Origin: Bodonicaedibacter sp963693005
GTDB lineage: Bacteria > Pseudomonadota > Alphaproteobacteria > UBA6184
Assembly (NCBI GenBank): GCA_963693005.1
Contig: OY843745.1
Location: forward strand, 1-14,097
Direction: 5' to 3'
Length of the DNA stretch: 14,097 nt
The notes beneath the pieces were generated by a model, which did not search any database, was not told where the DNA came from, and worked only from the letters and a program-made list of their open reading frames with translations. This document shows positions 5,601 to 12,146 of the stretch, piece by piece; position 1 is the first letter of the stretch; each line of letters begins with the position of its first letter. The position numbers and the translations under genes were made by a program.

Positions 5601-8270
5601 ATGGCCGCCACGGTTTTAGACCGTGGCCGGCGAGAGAAGCTCCGCCGACGCGCGCTCCGGTCGCACGGCTTCGGCGCGGGCGGGTTCCGGAGCAGTCCAG
5701 AAGAATGGAGTGTCCCACAGGTTCCGACCCTTCGAGAGCGAAGCGAATCGAGCAACTTGCAGGTCCGGTTGGATCTCGAAATGGAAATGGCCATGGCTGA
5801 CGCCTGCGCCTTCCCGCACTGCTTCGAGTCCACCCGGCGGCCGAAGCGCAAAGCTAAGCCAGCTCCTCAAGTCGACTCTGTCCCCGCCGTGTCGTCCGTT
5901 GCCGTCGCTGTCAACATCGCTCACGTACACGATGGTCACTTGCGCTCCGCCGCCGTACCGTTCGTCGCCGTCGCCGTTGACGCCGACGCCCAGTTCGCTC
6001 TTGTCGTCGCCGACTCTGTCCACGACGGTCGTCTCCAACGCTGCGCCGCGGAGCCGTCTGTTGCCGACGTCCCGGTCGTCGCCGACGCCCAGTTCGCTCC
6101 TGTCGTCGCCGACTCTGTCCACGACGGTCGTCTCCAACGCTGCGCCGCGGAGCCGTCTGTTGCCGACGTTCCGGTGGTCGCCGACGCCAACCTCGCTCTT
6201 GTCGTCGCCGACTCTGTCCACGACGGTCGTCTCCAACGCTGCGCCGCGGAGCCGTCTGTTGCCGACGTCCCGGTCGTCGCCGACGCCCAGTTCGCTCCTG
6301 TCGTCGCCGACTCTGTCCACGACGGTCGTCTCCAACGCTGCGCCGCGGAGCCGTCCGTTGCCGACGTTCCGGTCGTCGCCGACGCCAACCTCGCTCCTGT
6401 CGTCGCCGACTCTGTGCTGCGCCGCGGAGCCGTCTGTTGCCGACGTTCCGGTCGTCGCCGACGCCAACCTCGCTCCTGTCGTCGCCGACTCTGTCCACGA
6501 CGGTCGTCTCCAACGCTGCGCCGCGGAGCCGTCCGTTGCCGACGTTCCGGTCGTCGCCGACGCCCAGTTCGCTCCTGTCGTCGCCGACTCTGTCCACGAC
6601 GGTCGTCTCCAACGCTGCGCCGCGGAGCCGTCTGTTGCCGACGTTCCGGTCGTCGCCGACGCCCAGTTCGCTCCTGTCGTCGCCGACTCTGTCCACGACG
6701 GTCGTCTCCAACGCTGCGCCGCGGAGCCGTCTGTTGCCGACGTTCCGGTCGTCGCCGACGCCCCGTTCGCTCCTGTCGTCGCCGACTCTGTCCACGACGG
6801 TCGTCTCCAACGCTGCGCCGCGGAGCCGTCTGTTGCCGACGTTCCGGTCGTCGCCGACGCCCAGTTCGCTCCTGTCGTCGCCGACTCTGTCCACGACGGT
6901 CGTCTCCAACGCTGCGCCGCGCCGTCCGTTGCCGACGTTCCGGTCGTCGCCGACGCCAACCTCGCTCTTGTCGTCGCCGACTCTGTCCACGACGGTCGTC
7001 TCCAACGCTGCGCCGCGGAGCCGTCTGTTGCCGACGTTCCGGTCGTCGCCGACGCCCAGTTCGCTCCTGTCGTCGCCGACTCTGTCCACGACGGTCGTCT
7101 CCAACGCTGCGCCGCGGAGCCGTCCGTTGCCGACGTTCCGGTGGTCGCCGACGCCAACCTCGCTCCTGTCGTCGCCGACTCTGTCCACGACGGTCGTCTC
7201 CAACGCTGCGCCGCGGAGCCGTCCGTTGCCGACGTTCCGGTGGTCGCCGACGCCAACCTCGCTCCTGTCGTCGCCGACTCTGTCCACGACGGTCGTCTCC
7301 AACGCTGCGCCGCGCCGTCCGTTGCCGACGTTCCGGTGGTCGCCGACGCCAACCTCGCTCCTGTCGTCGCCGACTCTGTCCACGACGGTCGTCTCCAACG
7401 CTGCGCCGCGGAGCCGTCCGTTGCCGACGTTCCGGTGGTCGCCGACGCCAACCTCGCTCCTGTCGTCGCCGACTCTGTCCACGACGGTCGTCTCCAACGC
7501 TGCGCCGCGCCGTCCGTTGCCAGTTTCTATTCTCTGCTCGCATGCTGCTGAACGTGCCGATGTCTATCGCAACGATTTGCAAAGATGAAGCAGATAATGT
7601 AGACCATGCCCTGACATGCGCAACGTGCAGCAAGTCATTCCATTTCACGCGCCACAACCTAACTGCTTCCGGAATGGTCCGGGTTCTCAACATGTACGGC
7701 CTTTACGCGACCACCAACCTGAAGGCACACTTCCCGAAGGTCCTCTCTAGAAACGTGGAAGGCCCCGACGTACTCGTCATCCTCCCGAGCGGTGGCATGT
7801 TCGTTCTCGACATTACCGTTGTACATGTATCCCATGACGTAAGCAGAGCGTCCGCAGTGAAACAGCGCGACACATACAAACGAAATAAATACAGTGACTG
7901 GAACTCCACAATCGACGGATCCCGTGTATCATTCCACCCGATTGTGGTCACCTCCGTTGGCACAATTCACATCGACTCAATTAAAACCCTCCGTGCCATA
8001 TGCTCAAAAACACCAACACATGGCCTTTTCCGCTCTTTATGCGAAACTATTGCTGGAACTGTCTTGAAGACTACGTTCAATCACGTCGCAAAGCAAGATC
8101 ACAACCAACTGATTTGGAACGCCTCTGTCGCATCACACTCGTGCTCGACCTGCGAGATCTGTAAGATCGACTGTTCCACCTGTGCTGCCTGCTCCGCCCG
8201 GAAATCAAAGGCCACTGAATCCCTCACGAAGTCCACAAAACAAAACACACAAACCGCAAACAAAAACTAG
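5601..8270 (+). CDS. composite ORF: leader region, 33-aa repeats, RLE endonuclease domain
   Basis: The ATG at 5601 is the first after the SL and opens a frame of 889 codons. Residues 1-128 (MAATVLDRGRREKLRRRALR onward) are basic, then Ala/Val rich. Residues about 129-640 are the minisatellite. For the first four and a half units it reads as VVADAQFAPVVADS... repeats. A 20-bp loss near 6415 then moves the frame, and the rest reads as Arg/Ser-rich RRGAVCCRRSGRRRR repeats. From about residue 645 the frame enters the C-terminal endonuclease domain of a non-LTR retrotransposon (described separately). No reverse transcriptase is present, so this is not a working element. The long frame exists because the repeat has no stops in any frame. 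A translated product is possible but unproven. The endonuclease is in phase with the Arg-rich frame and not with the first frame, so the fusion is probably accidental. Confidence 0.45.
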   Translation: MAATVLDRGRREKLRRRALRSHGFGAGGFRSSPEEWSVPQVPTLRERSESSNLQVRLDLEMEMAMADACAFPHCFESTRRPKRKAKPAPQVDSVPAVSSVAVAVNIAHVHDGHLRSAAVPFVAVAVDADAQFALVVADSVHDGRLQRCAAEPSVADVPVVADAQFAPVVADSVHDGRLQRCAAEPSVADVPVVADANLALVVADSVHDGRLQRCAAEPSVADVPVVADAQFAPVVADSVHDGRLQRCAAEPSVADVPVVADANLAPVVADSVLRRGAVCCRRSGRRRRQPRSCRRRLCPRRSSPTLRRGAVRCRRSGRRRRPVRSCRRRLCPRRSSPTLRRGAVCCRRSGRRRRPVRSCRRRLCPRRSSPTLRRGAVCCRRSGRRRRPVRSCRRRLCPRRSSPTLRRGAVCCRRSGRRRRPVRSCRRRLCPRRSSPTLRRAVRCRRSGRRRRQPRSCRRRLCPRRSSPTLRRGAVCCRRSGRRRRPVRSCRRRLCPRRSSPTLRRGAVRCRRSGGRRRQPRSCRRRLCPRRSSPTLRRGAVRCRRSGGRRRQPRSCRRRLCPRRSSPTLRRAVRCRRSGGRRRQPRSCRRRLCPRRSSPTLRRGAVRCRRSGGRRRQPRSCRRRLCPRRSSPTLRRAVRCQFLFSARMLLNVPMSIATICKDEADNVDHALTCATCSKSFHFTRHNLTASGMVRVLNMYGLYATTNLKAHFPKVLSRNVEGPDVLVILPSGGMFVLDITVVHVSHDVSRASAVKQRDTYKRNKYSDWNSTIDGSRVSFHPIVVTSVGTIHIDSIKTLRAICSKTPTHGLFRSLCETIAGTVLKTTFNHVAKQDHNQLIWNASVASHSCSTCEICKIDCSTCAACSARKSKATESLTKSTKQNTQTANKN
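5985..7521. repeat. 99-bp minisatellite, 16 units
   Basis: Sixteen head-to-tail units lie here; fifteen carry CCACGACGGTCGTCTCCAAC. Spacing is 99 bp, or 96 bp where GGAGCC is reduced to GCC (three units, near 6920, 7313 and 7509). One unit near 6415 has lost 20 bp. Two main variants alternate: GCCCAGTTCGCT and GCCAACCTCGCT. In order they run Q Q N Q N, N Q Q P Q N Q N N N N, with one GCCCCGTTC variant. The last four units share a GTGGTC variant, which suggests recent local expansion. Degenerate unit-like sequence precedes the array from about 5870. All six reading frames are open throughout. In the frame set by the upstream ATG the unit encodes 33 residues beginning VVADAQFAPVVADSVHDGRL. Confidence 0.95.
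7530..8270 (+). pseudogene. C-terminal restriction-like endonuclease of a non-LTR retrotransposon
   Basis: The sequence resembles the 3' end of ORFs of the R2/CRE/SLACS/NeSL group, in which a zinc knuckle after the RT is followed by a PD-(D/E)XK-type nuclease that nicks the target for reverse transcription. Visible parts: ICKDEADNVDHALTCATC and FTRHN fit the C...H....C knuckle, although the expected first Cys two residues before the C is missing. GPDVLVILPSGGMFVLDITV gives PD-x13-D with Asp codons at 7767 and 7809. KRNKYSDW and FHPIVVTSVGTIHID follow, as in this domain. A Cys cluster CSTCEICKIDCSTCAACSAR lies close to the end. Stop is TAG at 8268-8270. The reverse transcriptase and N-terminal DNA-binding domain are absent; minisatellite DNA takes their place. 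Codon use is more AT-rich than the array, supporting a separate origin. A nuclease assignment is fairly secure; activity is unlikely. Confidence 0.75.
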
Positions 8271-8312
8271 GAAAACCCACTCTGTTACAGCTGCCTCGCC
8301 GATTGGACGGTC

Positions 8313-8912
8313 CAGAGCACCTTGTGTGCCTCTGCCCCTGATGACCTACTCACTTATCGCCTGACGATGTTCCAGTAACGAGTTCAGTGATTCACACAAC
8401 TGAAATTGGAGCGTTCCATGACACTGCCAGCTTCGCCTAGGCCATGGTCCTATGTGTGTGACGGTGACAAAACAACCAGCCTTAGCTCACTTCAGTTTGC
8501 ATCGTCTGTGTTTTGTTTTGGTTGGAAAGAAGTCAAGGGAAACTAGACTGGAGTACTGGATCTCGGAGGGTCGAGATGTTGAGAGGTAGCGGCAGGGGCG
8601 GGGCGGTGAGCCCAGGCCCGGCTGGTGAAGCCCTTCTCGGCCGACGGCTCCTGCTCCGGCGGGGAGCGTTGCTGGAGCTCCATTTGACCCACATTCGAGC
8701 GCGAAGCTCCCTTGTTCGCAACACACCGCACGTTCATCACAGGACTCTTGCCAGCTTGGCTGTTGTGTCTTTTTTCTCGCTCCATTCAATCAACGGCAAT
8801 TGCTTGACCTCTGAAAAAAACAAGCTCAAGGGATTGCCCATGGTGCGTGCCAGCGTGCGACTTTCCGAGGCCGCCGTCATGCCATCGTGAGCTGTTGCAA
8901 GTTCGTACCACA
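8313..8912 (+). repeat. solo-like copy of the YR-element terminal repeat, split by an insert
   Basis: 8313-8400 matches the terminal repeat at 9113-9203 (CAGAGCACCTTGTGTGCCTC to GTGATTCACACAAC). The match resumes at 8816-8852 (AAAAACAAGCTCAAGGGATT to GCGTGCCA), and 8866-8912 matches 13991-14037 (CGAGGCCGCCGTCATGCC to GTACCACA). About 28 bp present in the intact repeat are missing between the last two blocks. This is therefore a diverged end of another family member. No element body remains beside it. Confidence 0.8.
8401..8815. mobile_element. 415-bp insert of unknown type within the terminal repeat
   Basis: The insert interrupts the terminal repeat exactly between CACAAC and AAAAACAAGC. It begins TGAAATTGGAGCG and ends GACCTCTGA. 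No clear target duplication or terminal inverted repeat is visible. Both strands have short ORFs (for example 8487-8789 minus, 100 codons) without recognisable motifs. A pyrimidine tract lies at about 8765-8782. It could be a short non-autonomous element or unrelated filler DNA. Confidence 0.4.
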
Positions 8913-9109
8913 CGGCATCAGCAGGGGGGCATCATCAGGGGGGTTTACGGTACCATAGCGAAGGGGGAAACGCTGATCGCCGGGTGAAAGCCGGGCCGCC
9001 AGGTGGGTGTGGTGGGTGGGAAAACCGTGGCGGCCATGCGAACTGCACACTACACAACGGCATTCAGGACATGCACTCAGGAAGAAGTCGCAGGCGTGAG
9101 ACTACATCG
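8913..9109. other. G-rich flank with two G6 runs and a stem-loop
   Basis: This 197-bp stretch has no supportable gene other than the leader copy listed separately. CAGGGGGG occurs twice near 8925 and 8938, separated by CATCAT. A stem is formed by GCCGCCAGGT (8995-9004) and ACC-G-TGGCGGC (9024-9034, one bulged G). Its loop, GGGTGTGGTGGGTGGG (9005-9020), is G-rich enough for a quadruplex. The 3' arm of the stem overlaps the inverted leader copy. Confidence 0.5.
9021..9060 (-). promoter_or_regulatory. inverted copy of the 5' leader with its SL acceptor AG
   Basis: 9050-9021 on the minus strand is identical over 30 bases to 5588-5617: TGTGCAGTTCGC, the ATG, and the first codons (MAATV). At 5588 the preceding bases are the SL end TTTATTG; here they are CCGTTGTGTAG. 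The AG (9051-9050) sits exactly where the SL is joined in the other copy, so this looks like the unspliced genomic form with its trans-splice acceptor. A pyrimidine-rich patch (CTTCTTCC) lies about 35 bases upstream on the same strand. After GTTTT the two copies diverge; here the frame ends after about 29 codons. Confidence 0.65.
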
Positions 9110-9265
9110 GTTGTCACAGAGCACCTTGTGTGCCTCTGCCCCTGATGACCTACTCACTTATCGCCTTACGATGTTCCAGTAACGAGTTCAGTGATTCACA
9201 CAACAAAACCAAGCTCAAGGGATTGCCCATGGTGCGTGCCAACCTGAATGTGTTGGGTGTCTCAG
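9110..9265 (+). repeat. left terminal repeat (A1)
   Basis: This 156-bp sequence starts GTTGTCACAGAGCACC and ends GGGTGTCTCAG. It is almost identical to 13830-13985 (one visible difference, AAAACCAAG against AAAAACAAG), in the same orientation. Outside these limits the flanks differ. Near-identity of the two ends points to a fairly recent insertion. It should carry the transcription signals of the element, but none can be assigned by eye. Confidence 0.9.
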
Positions 9266-9307
9266 CCATTGCGCAGCAAACGCCAGCTGGCGTATCTTCC
9301 TTGAGCG

Positions 9308-9330
9308 TTTCCCTCTGATTTTTTTGGAGG
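9308..9330 (+). promoter_or_regulatory. possible SL trans-splice acceptor before gag
   Basis: A pyrimidine tract (TTTCCCTCTGATTTTTTT, about 9308-9325) is followed by GGAG and then the gag ATG at 9331. Polypyrimidine plus AG is the trans-splice acceptor arrangement of kinetoplastids. Use of the AG at 9328-9329 would leave a one-base 5' UTR, which is unusually short, so this is tentative. Confidence 0.3.
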
Positions 9331-11196
9331 ATGCCGCCGAAGGAGCAGCAAGAGGCCCGGACCCCAGTGTCCAAAGCACCCTTCGACCCCAACGACTTCG
9401 ACCCGAACGTGTACGCACGGGCCAGCGAAGCCAATCCCAACGGACCCCGCCTCACAGAGGCGCTCGAGCAAGGCAGCATCGTGGTGGGGGAACGGCTGTG
9501 GATTTGGGTCAAGACCGACAAGGCCGAATGGAACGGGCGGGTCCAGGTCCAGGCGTATCACCCAGCGACAAAGTCGTTCGCGGCCGATCAGAACAACCAC
9601 TTCGCCCTGGAAAACATCCACCAATGGATCCTCCTGCGGGGCTACGCCACCGCCGGCGCTGACATCGACGGCCCGAAGCGACTCCTCGTTGCAGGCGCCC
9701 CGCCGCCAAAGTGCCGACAGTGGCTTGAGACCAGGCACCCCGGCGTGATCGCCGCCTTCAAGCACTGCGAACAGCTCCTGGTGAACACCGACCTTCGCGT
9801 GAAGATGAAGGTCTTCGAGGACACCACGCAACACCACACCACGACACTCACTGGACAGCTCAGGTTGTACTCTGAGTCCGCGTACGCGTGGCTGCTCTCG
9901 AACCCGGACGGCTATGTGTGGGTCCCACTCGAGGCGATCGCCGAGCGCAACGTGACGGTTTTGAGCCTGGCTGAGCACACACCTTCTGCCGTCCGCAATC
10001 GCGAAGCGCAAACCCCGCCAGGGACGCCGCAACAACTCGTCTTCTCGCCACCCCGTCGGCTGGACACAACGGCTGTGATGCCGTACCGTGCCACACACGT
10101 CCCGTCCGACAACGTCCCGATGGAGCTCGCTACACCCGAAAACATCAACGGCATGCCAGCCACGCCGGAGAAGAGGCTGGCGACCCTCGGATGGACTTTG
10201 GCTTTCCTCCATGGCATCAAGGAGTCTGACGTGTCCCGCATCACGCGATCGGAGGAGAAGAGCGACCACATCAAGGAACTGCAGCGCGTTCATGACCTCG
10301 CGGAGGAGGCCGCCGACCTGATCAAGAACCCGAAATGCCTCGATGTGTTTGAAACCAAGATGAACAAGACGATGCCGCTGCCAAAGGACGCGAACCACAC
10401 CGAGATGCTGCTCCGCGCGCAGAACTACCAGACGATGTGCGAGGCGTTGGCGAAGGCCAAGGACAGCTGTGACGTGGACAGCACCCGCGCGTTCATGCGT
10501 GCCTACATCATGTCGAACAACTGGCGCACCGGTGACAACATCAAGCCCGCAACGCTTGCCCTCATCGCCACAGCACAAGCCCAGGCAATTCAAGCAACCC
10601 ACAAGTTCCTAACGTTCAAAGACTCCGATCTGAAACACTTCTCCGTGCTCCCGAAAAATGAAGTCCAGTTCCTCTCCACCCGCTATGGGAACGCCGCAGA
10701 ATGCACCAAGAAGGTGAGCTCCGACGTCGTTGTGACAAGCGATGCCGCACCCTCGAAGCGTATCAAGCAACGGCGGTGCCCGGAGTGCAACGCGGTCCAC
10801 ACGGAGCTGACATGCCGAAGTGCGACAAGCGAGAGGAGGAGCAACGCGCCAAGGACGCCGCCGCCAAGACGCTTCGCGATGAGCGCAAGAAGAAGGAGCA
10901 GCAGCAGCGTCGCGACGAGAAGGAGAAGAAGGAGAAGGAGGAGCGCGAACGCGAGAAGAAGCGCCAAGAAGCGAAGAAGACCGCGCACAACAAGCCTTCG
11001 ACGAAGGAGAGCCAGCCCGACAAGCCCGACAAGCCCGACAAGCCGGCGCAGAAGCAGTCCCGCCTCGGCGACGCCAAGGTCATGGACAAGGACAAGCTCG
11101 CCGCCCGCAAGGAAGCCAAGTCGAGTTTTCAGGGCCCCAGCACCGCGACGCTCCCGCCGGCGCTGGGGTACAAGGGCAGCTGGCTCAAGGGAGTGA
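9331..11196 (+). CDS. Gag ORF of copy B, out of frame after the zinc ribbon
   Basis: The ATG at 9331 follows a T-rich tract and starts MPPKEQQEARTPVSKAPFDP. The real Gag extends to about 10812. It has an N-terminal globular-looking part (WIWVKTDKAEWNGRVQVQAY, HFALENIHQWILLRGYATAG) and a helical C-terminal part (about residues 285-430, with RITRSEEKSDHIKELQRVHD). It ends in a half zinc ribbon, RRCPECNAVHTELTC. In copy A the ribbon continues as CPTCDKREEEQ and leads straight into the recombinase. Copy B has lost one base near 10815, so codons after that are a meaningless Arg/Ser-rich tail up to 11196. Gag presumably binds element RNA and forms particles. No standard retroviral capsid motif is evident to me, so the name rests on position and on the zinc motif. 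Confidence 0.7.
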   Translation: MPPKEQQEARTPVSKAPFDPNDFDPNVYARASEANPNGPRLTEALEQGSIVVGERLWIWVKTDKAEWNGRVQVQAYHPATKSFAADQNNHFALENIHQWILLRGYATAGADIDGPKRLLVAGAPPPKCRQWLETRHPGVIAAFKHCEQLLVNTDLRVKMKVFEDTTQHHTTTLTGQLRLYSESAYAWLLSNPDGYVWVPLEAIAERNVTVLSLAEHTPSAVRNREAQTPPGTPQQLVFSPPRRLDTTAVMPYRATHVPSDNVPMELATPENINGMPATPEKRLATLGWTLAFLHGIKESDVSRITRSEEKSDHIKELQRVHDLAEEAADLIKNPKCLDVFETKMNKTMPLPKDANHTEMLLRAQNYQTMCEALAKAKDSCDVDSTRAFMRAYIMSNNWRTGDNIKPATLALIATAQAQAIQATHKFLTFKDSDLKHFSVLPKNEVQFLSTRYGNAAECTKKVSSDVVVTSDAAPSKRIKQRRCPECNAVHTELTCRSATSERRSNAPRTPPPRRFAMSARRRSSSSVATRRRRRRRRSANARRSAKKRRRPRTTSLRRRRASPTSPTSPTSRRRSSPASATPRSWTRTSSPPARKPSRVFRAPAPRRSRRRWGTRAAGSRE

Positions 11197-12146
11197 AACC
11201 GCTGGACGACTGGGAGAACTCAATTCAGGCTCTTCCGCAGGCCGGCGTGACGCGCAAGACGTGGCAGGATCGCATCAACGCGCTCAAGACCATGCAGGCG
11301 GCGTTCAAGGAGATCGGCGACGAGTGGATGGACGCCCCTCTCGACGAGGCGATGGCGGAGGCGGCAGTGCACCTGTACCTGCAGCGGAAGTGGATGCCGC
11401 AGACACTTCACCGCAACATGGCGACGTGGACGGGCGCCCTCAACTCCCTGAAGGCCTTCACCAATGCGGACATCGACGTGAACATGAACCTCTCCAAGAC
11501 GTGGCAGCAATCCATGCGAGCTGCGGAGGTCGCGACGAAGGAGGGCGATGCGGAAGTACCGACGGCAGTGCAGAAGCAGGAGGTCGCGAAGGCGATCAAG
11601 AAGGCGGTGGACTCGGACCGTCTCGACCTGGCGACGCTACTCGTGATGACGTGGTACACGGCGGGTCGAACCTGCGACATTCTGCAGCTCAAGAAGGAGA
11701 ACGTCGAAGTACGCAGCGACGGTCACCTGCTGGTGACATTCAAGCGCGGCAAGACTGTCCATGCCCGCGGCGGATGGACGGTGCACACGAAGCTGCCGGA
11801 CGAGCATCGCGAGATTCTGACGAAGTACCTCGCGACCGTCTATGGCAAGAGCTGGGTGTGGCCGTTCAAGCAGCGCGCAGCTTTGACAACGCAAGTGCGG
11901 CTCGCACTCCGGGACGTCAACCCGGCTCTCAGCAACCGGTCGATCCGACGCGGCTCGCTGCAGACCATGGCGGCCAACGGGGTGTCGATGGCGACGCTGA
12001 TGGAGTACTCCGGTCACACCCGCGAGGCGACGCTCCGTCGGTACCTGGGGTGGGGGAAACTCGCCCAGGCGCTTGCGAAGGAGGGCACAGCGGCAGCGGA
12101 GGCACTGATGACGGCGGCAGTCGTCCAAAGTTCCTCGACAAACTAG
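10812..12146 (+). CDS. tyrosine recombinase of the YR retroelement
   Basis: The enzyme cuts and rejoins DNA through a 3'-phosphotyrosine to integrate the element's circular DNA. Residues about 4-105 are a Lys/Glu-rich coiled coil and a Pro/Lys linker (EKKEKEERER, PDKPDKPDKP). A helical core-binding region follows (WQDRINALKTMQAAFKEIGD, LHRNMATWTGALNSLKAF). The catalytic domain shows Arg286 in TAGRTCDILQL, Lys311 in FKRGKT, Arg379 in SIRRGSLQTMA, His402 in SGHTREA and the nucleophile Tyr411 in RRYLGW, nine residues after the His. The usual HxxR is RxxR here (R-S-I-R). I chose ATG 10812 because upstream sequence in this frame only shadows gag. Copy A indicates that the recombinase was originally fused to Gag, so this start may be an artefact of the 1-bp loss. 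All catalytic residues are present, so the domain itself could still be active. Stop is TAG 12144-12146. Confidence 0.88.
   Translation: MPKCDKREEEQRAKDAAAKTLRDERKKKEQQQRRDEKEKKEKEEREREKKRQEAKKTAHNKPSTKESQPDKPDKPDKPAQKQSRLGDAKVMDKDKLAARKEAKSSFQGPSTATLPPALGYKGSWLKGVKPLDDWENSIQALPQAGVTRKTWQDRINALKTMQAAFKEIGDEWMDAPLDEAMAEAAVHLYLQRKWMPQTLHRNMATWTGALNSLKAFTNADIDVNMNLSKTWQQSMRAAEVATKEGDAEVPTAVQKQEVAKAIKKAVDSDRLDLATLLVMTWYTAGRTCDILQLKKENVEVRSDGHLLVTFKRGKTVHARGGWTVHTKLPDEHREILTKYLATVYGKSWVWPFKQRAALTTQVRLALRDVNPALSNRSIRRGSLQTMAANGVSMATLMEYSGHTREATLRRYLGWGKLAQALAKEGTAAAEALMTAAVVQSSSTN

Noticed and set aside
5985..7521. CRISPR array
   Set aside because: The unit is 99 bp with no constant repeat plus variable spacer; whole units are nearly identical, and the context is eukaryotic.
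5616..7693. Long minus-strand ORFs over the minisatellite
   Set aside because: They exist only because the repeat lacks stops in all frames; none is linked to a plausible start or flanking domain.
8487..8789. 100-codon minus-strand ORF in the 415-bp insert
   Set aside because: No motif, no homology I can see, and length is expected by chance in this composition.
8940..9030. HDV-like ribozyme or rRNA fragment
   Set aside because: I could not form the nested double pseudoknot or find conserved rRNA blocks; only a simple G-rich stem-loop is supported.
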